From contig JBAIZL010000428.1 in the NCBI GenBank assembly GCA_036971475.1, positions 554,001-618,000 of the forward strand: DNA of 64,000 bases, in the 5' to 3' direction. A program made the position numbers and the translations under genes. Within the stretch, counting starts at the first letter, position 1. Every line of letters starts with the position of its first letter. The DNA comes from Prosapia bicincta. Taxonomy: Eukaryota > Arthropoda > Insecta > Hemiptera > Cercopidae. Positions 23,858 through 35,469 of this stretch are shown piece after piece. The notes below the pieces were generated by a model. It had not been told where the DNA came from and ran no database searches. It saw nothing but the letters and a program-made list of their open reading frames with translations.

Positions 23858-25145
23858 CCTAGGTAGGGTGAAAAGTTATTGGCCTGCCCAGAGAGGGCAT
23901 TCTAATCAGTGAAAATTTATCTTTCCTGGCTGCACGCACTTGTCATGAGTTCAAATGATCAGCGGTAACTTGTTCACTCAAGCAGTTTGTGTACAGGAAT
24001 TTTGTGTAGTAGACATCTTGCATATTTTTCAATAAAATGGATAAACTGGATATCGTGCGGTGATGAATTTTTTTTGTTTTGGATGGATTAACCCTTAAAG
24101 AAATTCATCCGAAGTTGACAAAAGTGTACTGGAATTTTGCTCCTTCAATGTCAACGGTTAAAAAGTGGAGTGAATTTAAACATGGTAGCACATTGCTGAA
24201 AGATGACCCACATGAAGGACGGCCAAAAACTGCATCCACAATGGAAACTATCGAAAAGGTGCACGATATTGTGTTGGAGGATAGGAGGATGAAGGTGCGT
24301 GAGATAGCTGAGGCTGTGTGGATATCCGAAGAAAGGGTGTGAAATATTGCGCACGAAAAATTAGTAATGTGAAAGCTCTGCGCAAGGTAGGTGCCGCATT
24401 TGCTTAATGTGGATCAAAAGCAAATTGACAAACGACATTCACAGCAATGTTTGGTCCAATTCAAAAAGGATGCGACTGATTTTTTACAGCGATTTTTCAC
24501 CATGTATGAGACATGGGACCACCACTACATGCCCGAAACTAAGCAAGTAGAGACAGTGGGTGGAAGTTGGTGGTTCAGTGCCAAAGAAAGCAAATTTGGT
24601 CGCATCTTCTGGAAAGGTCATGGGCAGTGTGTTTTGGAATGCCAAAGAGATCTTGTTAATTAATTACCTTGAAAAAGGCAGAACAATTACGACCCAGAAT
24701 ATAACTCCAACCTTCTTGATCAGGTGGATGTCAAAATTCATGAGAAGAGGCCTGACTTGTAGAAGAAAATATTCGTCTTTCATCAAGATGCACCTGCATA
24801 CAAAAGTGTGTTGGAAATGGGAAAATTACGAGATTTAGGGTACAATTTACTCGGCCATCCCCCCTGTTCTCCTATTTGGCACCCTCAAAAGTTCATCTCT
24901 TCCCAAACCTGAAGAAATTTGATTCTGGAAAGTGCTTCACGTCTAATGAAAAAGTTGAGAGGGCCGTCAATGAATATTTTAACAGCTTTCCAGACTCTCA
25001 ATTCCATAAAGGAATACTGATGTTGGAGAAACGCTGGACCAAGTATGTTGAAATCAAGGGTGATTATGTAGATAAATAAAATCTTTTTAAAGTTAAAAAT
25101 CATGATTTTTAATTGTCAGGCCAAGAATTTTTCACTCTACCATAG
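23858..25145 (+). mobile_element. Mariner element 1 (SETMAR-like transposase), inactive
   Basis: 1288 bp between TA dinucleotides (23856-23857 and 25146-25147). Terminal inverted repeats: CCTAGGTAGGGTGAAAAGTT on the left; the right end reads inward CTATGGTAGAGTGAAAAATT. Length fits a full mariner. Confidence 0.87.
24079..25079 (+). pseudogene. Mariner 1 transposase, frameshifted, catalytic residues lost
   Basis: The HTH part has LTLKEIHPKLTKVY, STVKKWSEFKHG and DDPHEGRPKTAS, a mariner signature. After stops near 24340 and 24370 it resumes VDQKQIDKRHSQQCL and TMYETWDHHYMPETKQ, where the family has a catalytic Asp in MDET. The frames then break again; FHQDAPAYKS keeps the second Asp, the third (usually YSPDLAPSD) reads CSPIWHPQ, and the tail is EKRWTKYVEIKGDYVDK. 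Confidence 0.82.
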
Positions 25146-25523
25146 TATTGTAGTGGTGCTGAACACCGCTCTCTTCATGCTGTGTCGGGCATGCAGAAAC
25201 CACAATCCTGATTTGCGACGCTCCGGATTTTTGACTTCCGGATTACTGACACTACTTTATCTGTTATCTTCTGCAAAGAGTTTTTGCAAAGCGTCATTGA
25301 CATTAATTTGACTTTTATGTGTTAATTCATAATTAGAAACTTGTAAACAAAGGTAGAAACAATAATAATCAATGGAGAATTTGAATATAGAAAAATATTG
25401 GCCTGCTTTAAAAAGTTACATTTTACCCTACAACAAGGTTTTGTAAATAATATACTAAACATATCCTTTGTAAATTGAAAGTATCATTTTATATTTTTTA
25501 AAAATATATTCAATTTTGAACAG
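25146..25523 (+). other. BSDC1-like intron end
   Basis: Short non-repetitive stretch leading to the acceptor TTTTGAACAG. Nothing recognised. Confidence 0.5.
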
Positions 25524-25650
25524 GTTAGTCATGCCCTCTTCTGGCAAAGGTTTTTGTTTCGTAGAGGTTTAATCGAAGATGAAGAAGCAGCTCGAGAACG
25601 ACGAGAAGAGAGAGATAAGCAGGCTATTGAGACAATACAGTGGGAGAAAG
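25524..25650 (+). CDS. BSDC1: BSDC1-like, exon c (BSD core)
   Basis: Acceptor AACAG|GTTAGT and donor GAGAAAG|GTAGCT; 127 bases, leaving phase 1. It encodes VSHALFWQRFLFRRGLIEDE and a charged helix. The adjacent Phe-Trp is the hallmark of BSD domains. An alternative donor at GTTAGT immediately after the acceptor would remove the exon, but the protein match favours inclusion. Confidence 0.88.
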
Positions 25651-27826
25651 GTAGCTTCATTTATTATAACACTTTAAGAACTAAGGGCTATTCTGTTATC
25701 CTTTCTATTTTTTTTTTATTTTGTGTAACACCTGATTAATATTTTTGTTTTGATAATTTTGTAAAAAAAGACTATACAGTTAAAACAAGACTAAAAAGAC
25801 TATACATTGAACCATTTTAGTGTACACAGTCCCAAGCAAAATATGTTTATTGTTTAAATAAATGTGGTTGACCTGCGCGCCAGGTACAACTATTTATTTA
25901 CACAGGCAAAACAAGATTAAAAATGTGTTTATGTGTAACATATATAAAATGTTTTGAGCATTTAAAGGTTTAAAGATTTCTGTAAAAAATTATGGTTGTT
26001 AAAGATCTTAATATACAATAAAATCTGTTTCTGTGATTACTATCTAAAGATGCACTATATCAGCTGAAAGTTGTTAGTTTATGTCCCAATTAAGGCTGAT
26101 TGTTGTTTTGAGCTTATATTTATTTCTGACATGATTATTTGTATAACGATAAATAACTGTAAAATTAACTTATTAATTTCTGTTTGTTTTACAACACAAT
26201 TTATTGTCAAACAATTTTTTCCTTGTAAAAAATGTGTATTTATGCTCCTTTAAGTAGAGTAAAATCTAATGGAGGAAATGTCTAGGGGATATAGGTCTAG
26301 AAAGTTATTTGATTGAGGTCTGAATAGCTAGTACAAACATATTTTTAACCTACACAATGTTGTACTTTTTTAATGCACAATTTTCCTTCGATTTATTTAT
26401 TACATTTTGAAACATACTTTTAGTCATAATTTTTTTGTCATATATCATATTTTATTAATAAGATTTGTGTGTATATAATGTTTAAACACAATGCAAGGAT
26501 ATTCCACACTGATGTTTCTATAGTTTGTTTCATAAAACTCATTTTTAAAAGGTATTAAGTTGTTTACACTAACCAATATATTTTCTCAACCATTTATAAC
26601 ATTTCTTTTTCATCTTGGTCTTCAAATAAACTACTTCATTTATTTATCTATTAAGTATTAACTATTGATAACTACTGACTTTTGTTAGTTTTTTAAAAAA
26701 TCATAATAAATACATATTTCATTTTTGCTTTTAAATAATGTGAATTAATTTAAATTTCTAAGATCACTTTATTTGGAAAACCTGGTCACCAATGGTAGCC
26801 AGTATAAAAACTGCAGTTTTTATTTAAAAAATAAATGTTTTATAGGCATAATGTATATTTATATTAGTAGTTGTGATGAGAATTTAATAATTTTGATGAT
26901 TGGTCAAGTGTTTCTTTGTTGTGAGTCATGTTGAAAGAAAAGAAACAGTAAAAAATTGTTTCAACAGTTGTGACTAAAATTCCAGTTCATTCCAAATTTC
27001 AAACCCTTCTTGTTCGTCTTTCCAGTTCTTCTTTTTAGTTTCTGCACAATTACTGGGTTTTTCCATTTTTAGTTCTAAGAAGTATATCTAAAGTATATTT
27101 CACCTTGATTTAAAGTTACTTTATATAGTCTAAAATATCAGAAATTCTAACATTCTTCAATAAGTTTTTGAAAAGGAAAGAGAGTATTAATTAATTTTTT
27201 GGTTCTGCCAAATTATACATAGTAGTAAGTTTTTAATATATTTTCTTATCTTGTTATATTATTTTGTCACCATTGAATATAGATGGTGATAAGCTATTCA
27301 TTATGACTTGGAAATAATTATAAATAACTCTTATAAACAATATTTTTCACTTTGTATTTGTCAGACTTTATAATTATTTTTTTAGCTTGTAGACATACAT
27401 GTCAAATAACATTAACTTGTTCTACAATATTCTTAATTTCTCTTTATCATTCCTAATTAAATTGGGAGTAATTAAGTAGAAAACAGTAATTCTAAACCTT
27501 CTAGATAACTCAATAGTTTTGAACCAGTTTGTTCTTATTGTCAACTAAAAGAAACTAAAATAAAATTTTTCTGTCTTGATTTAAGTAGGAATTTACTTTA
27601 AAAAATTTTTAATTGCTTGTTTTACTATATAACTATATTAGAATGTATCTAGTTAGGATAAATTTAGTTAAAAAAAAAAAAAAATGCAGTTTTCTAATTC
27701 AAGGTAACTGGTTGCTGATATGATTAGTAGCCTCCATTTCCCTGGCCATACAAAACATACAAAATAAAATATAGTTTCTACATTACTGTGTAGATAGCTG
27801 TATTAAGTTGAAGGTATATTATATAT
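25651..27826 (+). other. BSDC1-like intron, first part
   Basis: About 2.2 kb of AT-rich intron with no recognised gene or transposon. Confidence 0.6.
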
Positions 27827-30417
27827 CAGGGGTTCCCAAACTGGGGGGCGCGCCCCCCTGGGGGTCGTGACACCAAATGAAATAAATAAAAAAATTACAA
27901 AAATAATTTTCTCAGATCTTTGAAATAAAGTTTTTCTAAGTTTTCATAATGGTTTTTATAAAGTTTCAATAAAGTTGTGTGGTGTGTTTACCGATACCTC
28001 CGTTTGGCCTTGGGGTGAATGCAAGTGTTCCCCCACCGCATCTTCAAACCAATATCAATAACCTTGCAGTTTGTTTAGTGCTTGCGTTGTAACTAGTCCG
28101 TTCTGGCACAGTACTTTCCGTGAATTATCAGTCAGCGTGTTTGCTGTATTGTGGGTGTTCTGTAATTGCTGCGACGTTTGAATTGGAGTAATTGTTTTTG
28201 TGTTGTGTGAGTTCTGTGTGAAGCTGAATCAGAGAAGATGAACACAGTAAAGAAACGCAAGTATATTGACGATTATATTCAATATGGGTTTGTTTCCTTG
28301 CTTAAAGATAATGTTGATCACCCTCAGAGCGTTATTTGCTATGAAGTATTAAGCAATGACGCCATGAGGCCTAATCGTGTTCTGAGACATTTGTCAATCA
28401 AACATGCCTCTTTAAAGGACAAACCTAAAGAGTTTTTTGCTAAAAAAATCTCAGAAGTTAAAGCGCATGAAGTTAGATAGCACTGGATCTGCTGTTCAGT
28501 CATCTCTAAAAGTTCTTGAAGCTCCTATGAATTATCTCTTCTTATTGCTAAGGAAAAGAAAAGTCACACTATTGGTGAAACGCTTGTTAAACCGTGCCTT
28601 TTAAAAGCAGCCGATGTTGTGCTTGGAACTGATAGTAGGCAAAAGCTATCACAAATACCACTTTCAGACAACATCGTAAAATTGATGATATGGCCGAGGA
28701 CATTAAAAACTAGGTGGTTAATGCAATAAAAAAATCCCCGTTTTTTGCTATCCAGCTTGATGAGAGTACAAACATAGCACAATGTTCTCATTTGATTGTA
28801 TATGTTCCTTACATTGAAAATGAAAGAATGAGGGATGAACTGATGTTTTCTACTGAGCTGTTGACCACTACTAAAGCTGTAGATGTGATGGAAGCAGTAT
28901 CAGACTTTTTTAAGAAACACAAACTTTCTTGGCAAAAACTTATTGGTGTATGCACAGATGGTGCTCCTTCAGTGCTGGGTTTTCATTCAGGCTTTGTGCA
29001 GTTGATCAAAGAGAAGAATGCTGATGTGGTTGGGATTCATTGTTGTATTCACCGCCAAGCCTTGACAGCAAAAACGCTTCCAAACGAACTCAATGCTGTT
29101 TTAAAGCTATGTATTAAAGTAGTCAACTACGTTAAGAACAGTGCATTAAATACTCGACTGTTTAAAGTTCTTTGTTAAGATTTAGGAAGTGACCACAAAA
29201 CGCTGCTATTTCATACAGAAGTATGATGGCTATCAAAAGGCAATATGTTGGGAAGACTATTTGAGTTCCGTGATGAAGTGATTACGTTTTTGGCACAGCA
29301 GAAACAAAACGAGCTTAGTTCAGAGTTCAAAAAACCCAGTAACCAAGGGATTTTTGCCTATTTATTAGACTTTTTTGACACGTTAAACAACCTAAACTTG
29401 AGACTGCAAGGTGAAGATATAGTAACAAATCAGGATGGCATCAAGATGTATGTTGAGAAACTACAACTTTGGATACGTAAAGTGTCAATGAAGCCCAGCA
29501 ACTTGAATAAGTTTCAGCAAAGTAGTATCAGTCTCAGAAGAAGCATGTTTTGAGGACGTTTTTGAAGGACCGCTTTTGAAAAACTTGATAATTGACCATT
29601 TGAAGAACCTCAAGGAGGAGTTCAGCAGGTACTTTCCTAACTTGTCAGAGGAGTTATACAAACTATCAACCGACCCGTTCCACATGGACATACAGTTGCT
29701 GCCAGAAGAGTTGCAAGAGGAGGGAATAGAAATAAAAAATGACTCTGGTGCAAGATACGATTTTGAACAAATGGACAAGCACTCATTTTCGTTAAAGTAG
29801 TTAAAAGTTTACCCCAGTGTTTCAGAGAAAGCTGTTTGAATGTACTTGCCTTTTTCAACAACATACATATGCGAAAATGAGTTTTCAACTCTTGTGGCGA
29901 TTAAAACCAAGTACCGCAACAAACTTGATGTCGAAAGTGACCTACGCTGTGCTTTGTCTGAAACTCAACCCAGGATCTGTCAACTTATTCAGAACATGCA
30001 AGCGCACCCATCTCACTAAATTACATTTTATGTTTTGTTTTTGTTAGTAGGTAGACCTATTGTTTCACCTTCCTTAAATTGAAAATGTATCTCTGTTACA
30101 ATGTTAAAATGTTGAATTTTATATCGGTAATTATATTCGTTTTTCATGTAATGCTTGTTTTAATTTTCATCATACGTACAATTATTGAATCTTTCCATTC
30201 TGCGTTACTGCATTCAACAGTGAACAAAAAAATCTACCTATTCACCGTATCAAGTGGGCACATACTTGTACGAGTTCATGTACTTGTACAAGTAGGAGTT
30301 GTTATGTACGGCACCGGAGAAATAGGGTATTGCAAAATGGAAAGCTGATATGTGTGGGGGGGCATGGGGGTCTCCAAATAACCAGAGGGGGGGTACACAA
30401 AAGTTTTGGAACCCCTG
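27827..30417 (+). mobile_element. hAT DNA transposon (ZBED5-like), complete ends with 8-bp target duplication
   Basis: 2591 bp. The ends are inverted: CAGGGGTTCCCAAACT on the left and CAGGGGTTCCAAAACT read inward from the right. TTATATAT is present immediately outside both ends (27819-27826 and 30418-30425), the 8-bp duplication expected of hAT insertion. Subterminal G/C runs (GGGGGGCGCGCCCCCC) form a hairpin near the left end. Confidence 0.93.
28238..30020 (+). pseudogene. hAT transposase, ZBED5/FAM200 type, broken
   Basis: N-terminus KKRKYIDDYIQYGFVSL with a remnant of the BED-like region (CYEVLSNDAMRPNRVLRHL). The catalytic RNase H-like core reads FFAIQLDESTNIAQCSHLIV, then GVCTDGAPSVLGFHSGF and GIHCCIHRQAL. 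The C-terminal hAT dimerisation region is split over frames, including LWRLKPSTATN and SDLRCALSETQPRI. Breaks lie near 28480, 29178, 29553 and 29800. This transposase family has often been domesticated in vertebrates; here it is simply decayed. Confidence 0.86.
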
Positions 30418-30968
30418 TTATATATAGTACCTGGTAGGAATAGGTTTATTAATAAAGGTAAAATTGTTATTTTTAAATGCTAACCAGTTGCCAAATCGAA
30501 CTAGTCGTCCCTCTTTCCTTGGCCTCAATAACACATGTTAAGACTTATGTAATCACTTTAAGTTAATAAACTTAATTTTTGTTTCTTATTATAACCAAAC
30601 TGTTGTTGAGATATTGTAAAAATGTTTTATGATATCTGCCCAGTAATCAAACAAACTATCCTAATGATGGCTGTGCTATGATGTATAGAGCCACCTACTA
30701 GCTTTCATAAACCCTGAGAACCAATGAACCTTTAGTACTCGTCTTAATGACTAGCTGTGCATACGACACCTATTGTGTTGATTTCTGTTGTGATTGATTT
30801 TAGTGTTCATAAAATTGAAAAGACACTAATAATTGAGGTGAATAACTTGGCAGTTTCTACACTTAGTTTCTTTGTGAATAATAATAATTTTAATTATTCT
30901 GTGAAAAGAGCTAACATTAAATAGTTCATCTTTAGCAGTCAAACTAATTCATTTGTATGTAGTATATA

Positions 30969-32240
30969 CAGGGTCCATTCAATAAGTATCTGGACTGGTT
31001 CGCTGTATCCTCAACAAAGCAGCAGAGGGGGTCTGACTGATCAGCCTCGGTCAGGCGTACTTTAATTCGGTCGCCTGGAGGCATGTGTTGAGACAGGAGG
31101 TGGATTTTTGTGGCGTGTGATTTTTTATGGTGTCATTGCGCTAGCATGGAATGGACCGTAGAGCGATGCTACGCTGTGAAGTTTTGCTCAGGAAATCCAT
31201 TTCCGAGACACTTGAACTTAATAAACAGGCTTATGGGGATAATGCCTTGAGCTGCACAAGTGTTTTTGAGTGCACAAAATGTTTAAGGAAGGCCAGGAGC
31301 TCGTCAAAGACAAGCAATGTGTCAGACACCTGACGACTCCTCGAAACGATGCACAGGTGGCCAAAGTGAAAATAGTTTTATACAGTGACAGGCGTTCAAC
31401 CATCGCCCAAATCAGGAGGAGACCAGCCTTTCAGTCGGAACGGTTCATACCATTGTAAAAGAAGATCTTGGGATGAAGAAAGTGTGTGCAAAGCTGGTGC
31501 CGAATGTTTCGAGCGAGGAACAAAAACTGTTGCAAGTGGAAATTTTGCAAAACATTTTGGACTGCATCCAGGAAGATGAACATTTTGTCAACAACGTTGT
31601 TACTGGCGATGAATCGTATGTGTTCCAGTAAAACTCGGAAACAAACCGTCAAAGTTCAGAATGGCACACACAGGGGTCTCCGCGACCGAAAAAAACTCGA
31701 ATGTCAAAATAAAAAATCAGAATCTTTTTTTCGACAGATGTGGAGTTGTTCACAAGGAGTTTGTACCTACTGGAACAACCGTAAATCTGCATATTAATCG
31801 CAAGTACTGACACGTCTGGGAAATCGCGTAACGTGTGTGCAACCAGCCATTGCGGAGAATTGGAAACTTAACCCCATGCCACGGTGCAGTCATTGTGGGG
31901 CAGCTGCTGGCAAAACTCGGCATGCAACGTTGCCTCACCTCCCCCCCTCCATACAGCCCAGACCTGGCTCTACCAGACTTTTTTCTGTTTCCATGAACGA
32001 AAAAGGAGCTCAAAAGATATCTGTTTGACTCAATCGAGGCAGTCAATAGGTGATCACAAAGGTTCTCAACAGTATTCCGGAAAATGACTTCAAGTTGGCT
32101 TTTGACGAGTACCAGACGTTCCAAACTAAGAACATCGATTCAGGAGGAATGTATTTTGAAGGTTATTACGTAATTGTAATGATACCTGCAATAAATTTTG
32201 ATTTTTAGAACCAGTTCCGATACTTATTGAATAGACTGTG
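30969..32240 (+). mobile_element. Mariner element 2, complete ends, inactive
   Basis: 1272 bp between TA dinucleotides (30967-30968 and 32241-32242). Inverted ends: CAGGGTCCATTCAATAAGTA on the left and CACAGTCTATTCAATAAGTA read inward from the right. A different mariner lineage from element 1. Confidence 0.9.
31151..32115 (+). pseudogene. Mariner 2 transposase, frameshifted
   Basis: HTH pieces LELNKQAYGDNALSCTSVFE and a frame with DDS/RPT-like remnants lie near 31270-31420. The core VTGDESYVFQ near 31603 keeps the first catalytic Asp; it is followed by an in-frame stop, then PRPKKTRMSK-like bases in another frame. The second motif, normally HHDNAPAH, is lost near 31890; PHLPPSIQPRPG and the SLFSVSMNEK region follow in shifted frames. 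Confidence 0.78.
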
Positions 32241-32242
32241 TA

Positions 32243-32897
32243 TCTTTTATTCCTAAGAATTCTTTTTTTTAAAGAATTTCAAAATTTGTTGTGTAGTAAA
32301 ATATTGAATTTCAATAAATCTAAAATATAGAAGGAAAAGGTTTATAATTGTAATGTCTTCCAACTAGTATGTTCCAGTTAGCATTTAAAAACACATTTTA
32401 AAATGGGTTTTGAAAATTATTTTTTAAAGCCAGTTGCTGTTGCATACTTAAAAATTCAAACTGTCTTCAAGAACCTATTATATCCATTAAAGTAATGGGA
32501 AATAAATATGAAAAGTTTTAACTTTTTATATTAATAAAGTGAATTCAATTTAAAAATTGTAGTTGAAAAATGACAAAATAATAGAGGTTTAGTTTTATTA
32601 TGATGTAGTATGGTATTGAGTATCCTCCTAAATCTACTCTCAATGAACTATTTTTAATTTCTGCGGAGATCAACTGTTAATTAGGATTGGATTGTGAGAG
32701 GGGTTTTGGGTTCCACTCCAAAAACAAGTTTTAGTTTGGTGTTCGTGGTGAAAATAAAGGATTGTGAGAAAGATAACTATATTTTAAATTAGAAGTTAAA
32801 AAGCAAAACAAATTAATATTAATATACATCAATTATCAACAGAATTAATATTTTTTTTTTAATATTCCATTGCCTTTTATCGAAGGTTTTGTTTCAG
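32243..32897 (+). other. BSDC1-like intron end
   Basis: No feature recognised; AT-rich up to the acceptor GTTTCAG. Confidence 0.55.
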
Positions 32898-33116
32898 AAG
32901 AGAGCTTAAGTGACCACATAGAACTGACTGAAGAAGAACAAATAAAAATCCTACAAGACTATGAACGAGAGAGGAAAGAAAAAGAACTGATTAAAGAACA
33001 GAAAGAAGTAATTGAACAGAATAGTTCATCGTTAATAGAGAAAGAAAAGAAGGACATGGTGATTGTTTGTAACAGTACAACTGGGTCTGTGTCTACAGGT
33101 TCTACTGGAGATAAGG
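32898..33116 (+). CDS. BSDC1: BSDC1-like, exon d (charged coiled coil)
   Basis: Acceptor GTTTCAG|AAGAGA; its first two bases complete a Glu codon with the G left by exon c. Donor ATAAGG|GTTAGT leaves one base. The encoded segment is Glu/Lys-rich (LTEEEQIKILQDYERERKEK) and likely a coiled coil, ending in a Ser/Thr/Gly-rich linker. Low-complexity composition makes the exon less certain than b and c, but both phases fit exactly. Confidence 0.8.
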
Positions 33117-35077
33117 GTTAGTTATGTATCAGGTATACTTTATTGTTATAGTCTGCTTAATTTGAAGATGTTTTTTTTTTGAACTTAAGACAAGGCTGAA
33201 TATATCCCATGAAATCTGTAATTTTGAAATCATTTTCTATAAAAAAATTTCAAGTTAGGTATATTTATCTCCGTTTTATAATAAAAAAGCCTGTTTGTTT
33301 ATTTAATAATAATTTTATTACCTTAACTGTGAAAACCCATTGGGAAAAATATATAATCAAAACCCGCTCAAGTAATACACAAGAGTATATGTCTGTCTTT
33401 TTGTTTATATTTTTTTTGTAAGATCTTATTTTGCAAGTAACTTAGAGTTTCAACTTTTTTAGGCACTGATTTAGCTTAGAGCACCTTACACCTAACGACA
33501 CCAAGCAGATGTAAGTAAATTATTATTTTTTTCCTTCGCCTTTCTAAAACCTTTTTGCTTTTTGGTATTGGTTATCGAACGTGAGTTGTCACTTAGACAT
33601 AAAAAGAATAATCTACCACTATGGCAGAGGTAAAAGCTAGCCGTCTAGTACTGGGTGTCATTAGGGATTAAGTTTATTTTTCATAATTTTTCTTTCATTT
33701 TACAGTTAGTATTCCACTAAAATAAAACTAGTTGCTATTTTGTCAATATGATGCAGCATAATATTTATGGGTGCAATATAAAACTGATATTGTTCTTTTT
33801 CACTTTGCAGTTCCTTTTAACTTCATAGTAGTTCCAAACAGATAAGAACATCAATTTTGCCTTCGGAAGAAGATTTTTTGAAACTCTGATTCTTTTACTG
33901 TGCCAAGCTTGTGTTTATTTTGATTTTTTAAATTTTTATATAAGAACATTTTATTTGATTTAAAATTTAATTTTTGGTACAAAGACAAAATTTTAGAGAT
34001 TCAATTCATATAATTAAGAATGTTGAACAATAACAGTAGAATGACTCGCTTTAATTGTTTGTGTAATTTATTATTCTTGAAACCTATTGTTATGGTCATT
34101 GGAGTAATTTTTTCTCACAAATGTTTGAGTATAATGATAATTGCATGAGTTTGAACTATAGACATAGTTTAGTTTATATGGTATTACTTTCTTTAAAAAT
34201 AGAGTCTTTATAATATTGTTATATAGGCTTGTTATGTCTATATAGACAAATGATATTTACATTTTGAAAACAGACTGCAGTCTTTAACAGATATAAAGCA
34301 TGCACAATCATGATTAATAATGGCACAAACTTTTCTATTTGCTAACCAAATAATAAAATCAATTGGCATAATGAGAACAACACTGACATTGACTGCTACC
34401 TTGAAATTTTAAGCATCCACAAAGAACAACCATTTCTAAATTCTTTAGAGAAATATAAAAAAAATACGAACATTTTAGAACACAAGTTAAAAAAAAATGT
34501 ACTAAAGGAACAAATCAAATAAACTGGCCACATATTTGAAAATCTGGTGCTACCTTAAACAATGATTGTGATTACGCTCCCAAAAGTTATGCCGTTGTAA
34601 CTTTTTTTTGACAAAGGCGTTATTTACATTTTAAGTGCAAGTAATTTAAATTATGCTTTTCAATTGTTTATTTTTCAAAGTCTTTTATGCCATATTAAAA
34701 AAAAAAATTTAGTCATAATGTATATTTGAATTCCAACTGATATTATTATTTTCACCAAATACTTTTTATTTATTCTTATATTTAGTAATTTTTCCATACA
34801 CAATTTTATTTTTGATTCAGGAAAAACTAGGAATAATGCAGGAATTTTGTTAAATAATATATCTGGATACTTGGATATTTTTTGAGAATCTTTAATTTTC
34901 CCTTACCTTTATCATTAATATTCTCATTTTTCAACTTTTAAAAAATTTTATGAATATATTTTTATAGAAAGGCAGGTGTTAATATATTTTATATTAGTAA
35001 TTTTTAAGGGTTTTTATTTTTCGATTATAAAATATTATAATTAAAACAATGAAATTGTAACTAAATAAAGTGTAAAT
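33117..35077 (+). other. BSDC1-like last intron, left part
   Basis: AT-rich intron with poly-T and poly-A runs. Nothing recognised. Confidence 0.6.
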
Positions 35078-35256
35078 TGTTACACTTGCTTATAGTAGCA
35101 CTTATTTTTTAACTGGTCTGAGTTGACAATGGGACACATCTCCCAAAATGGCAGTCCTTAAGAATATAAAGTAAGTGCTACTATAGCCAAGTGTAACTAT
35201 TTACAAGTGTTTTTAGTTAAAAACTAGTAGTTCACGTGAAGATGGAATCAACAAAT
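35078..35256 (+). mobile_element. PLE-B end fragment
   Basis: Contains the PLE-B terminal bases: an inverted 29-base pair (GTTACACTTG..CAAGTGTAAC) around the hammerhead-like segment, then the same outer end found at 5365-5411. The GAAA of the ribozyme-like core has become AAAA. Confidence 0.75.
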
Positions 35257-35395
35257 ATAAATTAAATTTTATTTAACAATGCCATTTTATAAATAGCCTT
35301 GAAAAATGGGAGTTCTGTTATGGGTCATAATTTATTGCAATTTTAAATATGTACAATTTACTGTAGGTTTCTGAAATATTGTTTTTTTTTTTTAG

Positions 35396-35469
35396 AAAGC
35401 AATGATGATGACTGGGAACGAGAATTTGATATAGAAGATTCAGAAGCAACACTACAGACAGAAAAATGA
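35396..35469 (+). CDS. BSDC1: BSDC1-like, last coding exon
   Basis: Acceptor TTTTAG|AAAGCA; two bases complete a Glu codon with exon d. It encodes SNDDDWEREFDIEDSEATLQ and ends TEK-stop. The acidic W-x-x-(E/D)-F-D tail corresponds to the C-terminal DWEKDFD motif of vertebrate BSDC1. Confidence 0.85.

Larger units (their letters stand above)
9537..35469 (+). other. BSDC1: BSDC1-like gene (BSD domain containing 1), 5' end missing
   Basis: Five exons join in frame into about 222 codons ending at a TGA. Exon boundaries are 9537-9692, 17892-18080, 25524-25650, 32898-33116 and 35396-35469, all with AG acceptors and GT donors; the introns have phases 0, 0, 1 and 1. The predicted protein matches the BSDC1 layout from memory: a K/R-S-x-S-x-F-I/L-G segment, then DPxTF...F.AW, then LL...S.L...Y..LVP, the BSD hallmark VSHxxFWxR, a charged Glu/Arg coiled coil, and an acidic C-terminal tail DDDWEREFD. 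BSD domains occur in TFIIH p62, synapse-associated and DOS2-like proteins; the molecular role of BSDC1 is poorly known. The roughly 60-70 N-terminal residues are not found. The introns are packed with transposons, yet every exon is intact. Confidence 0.85.
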
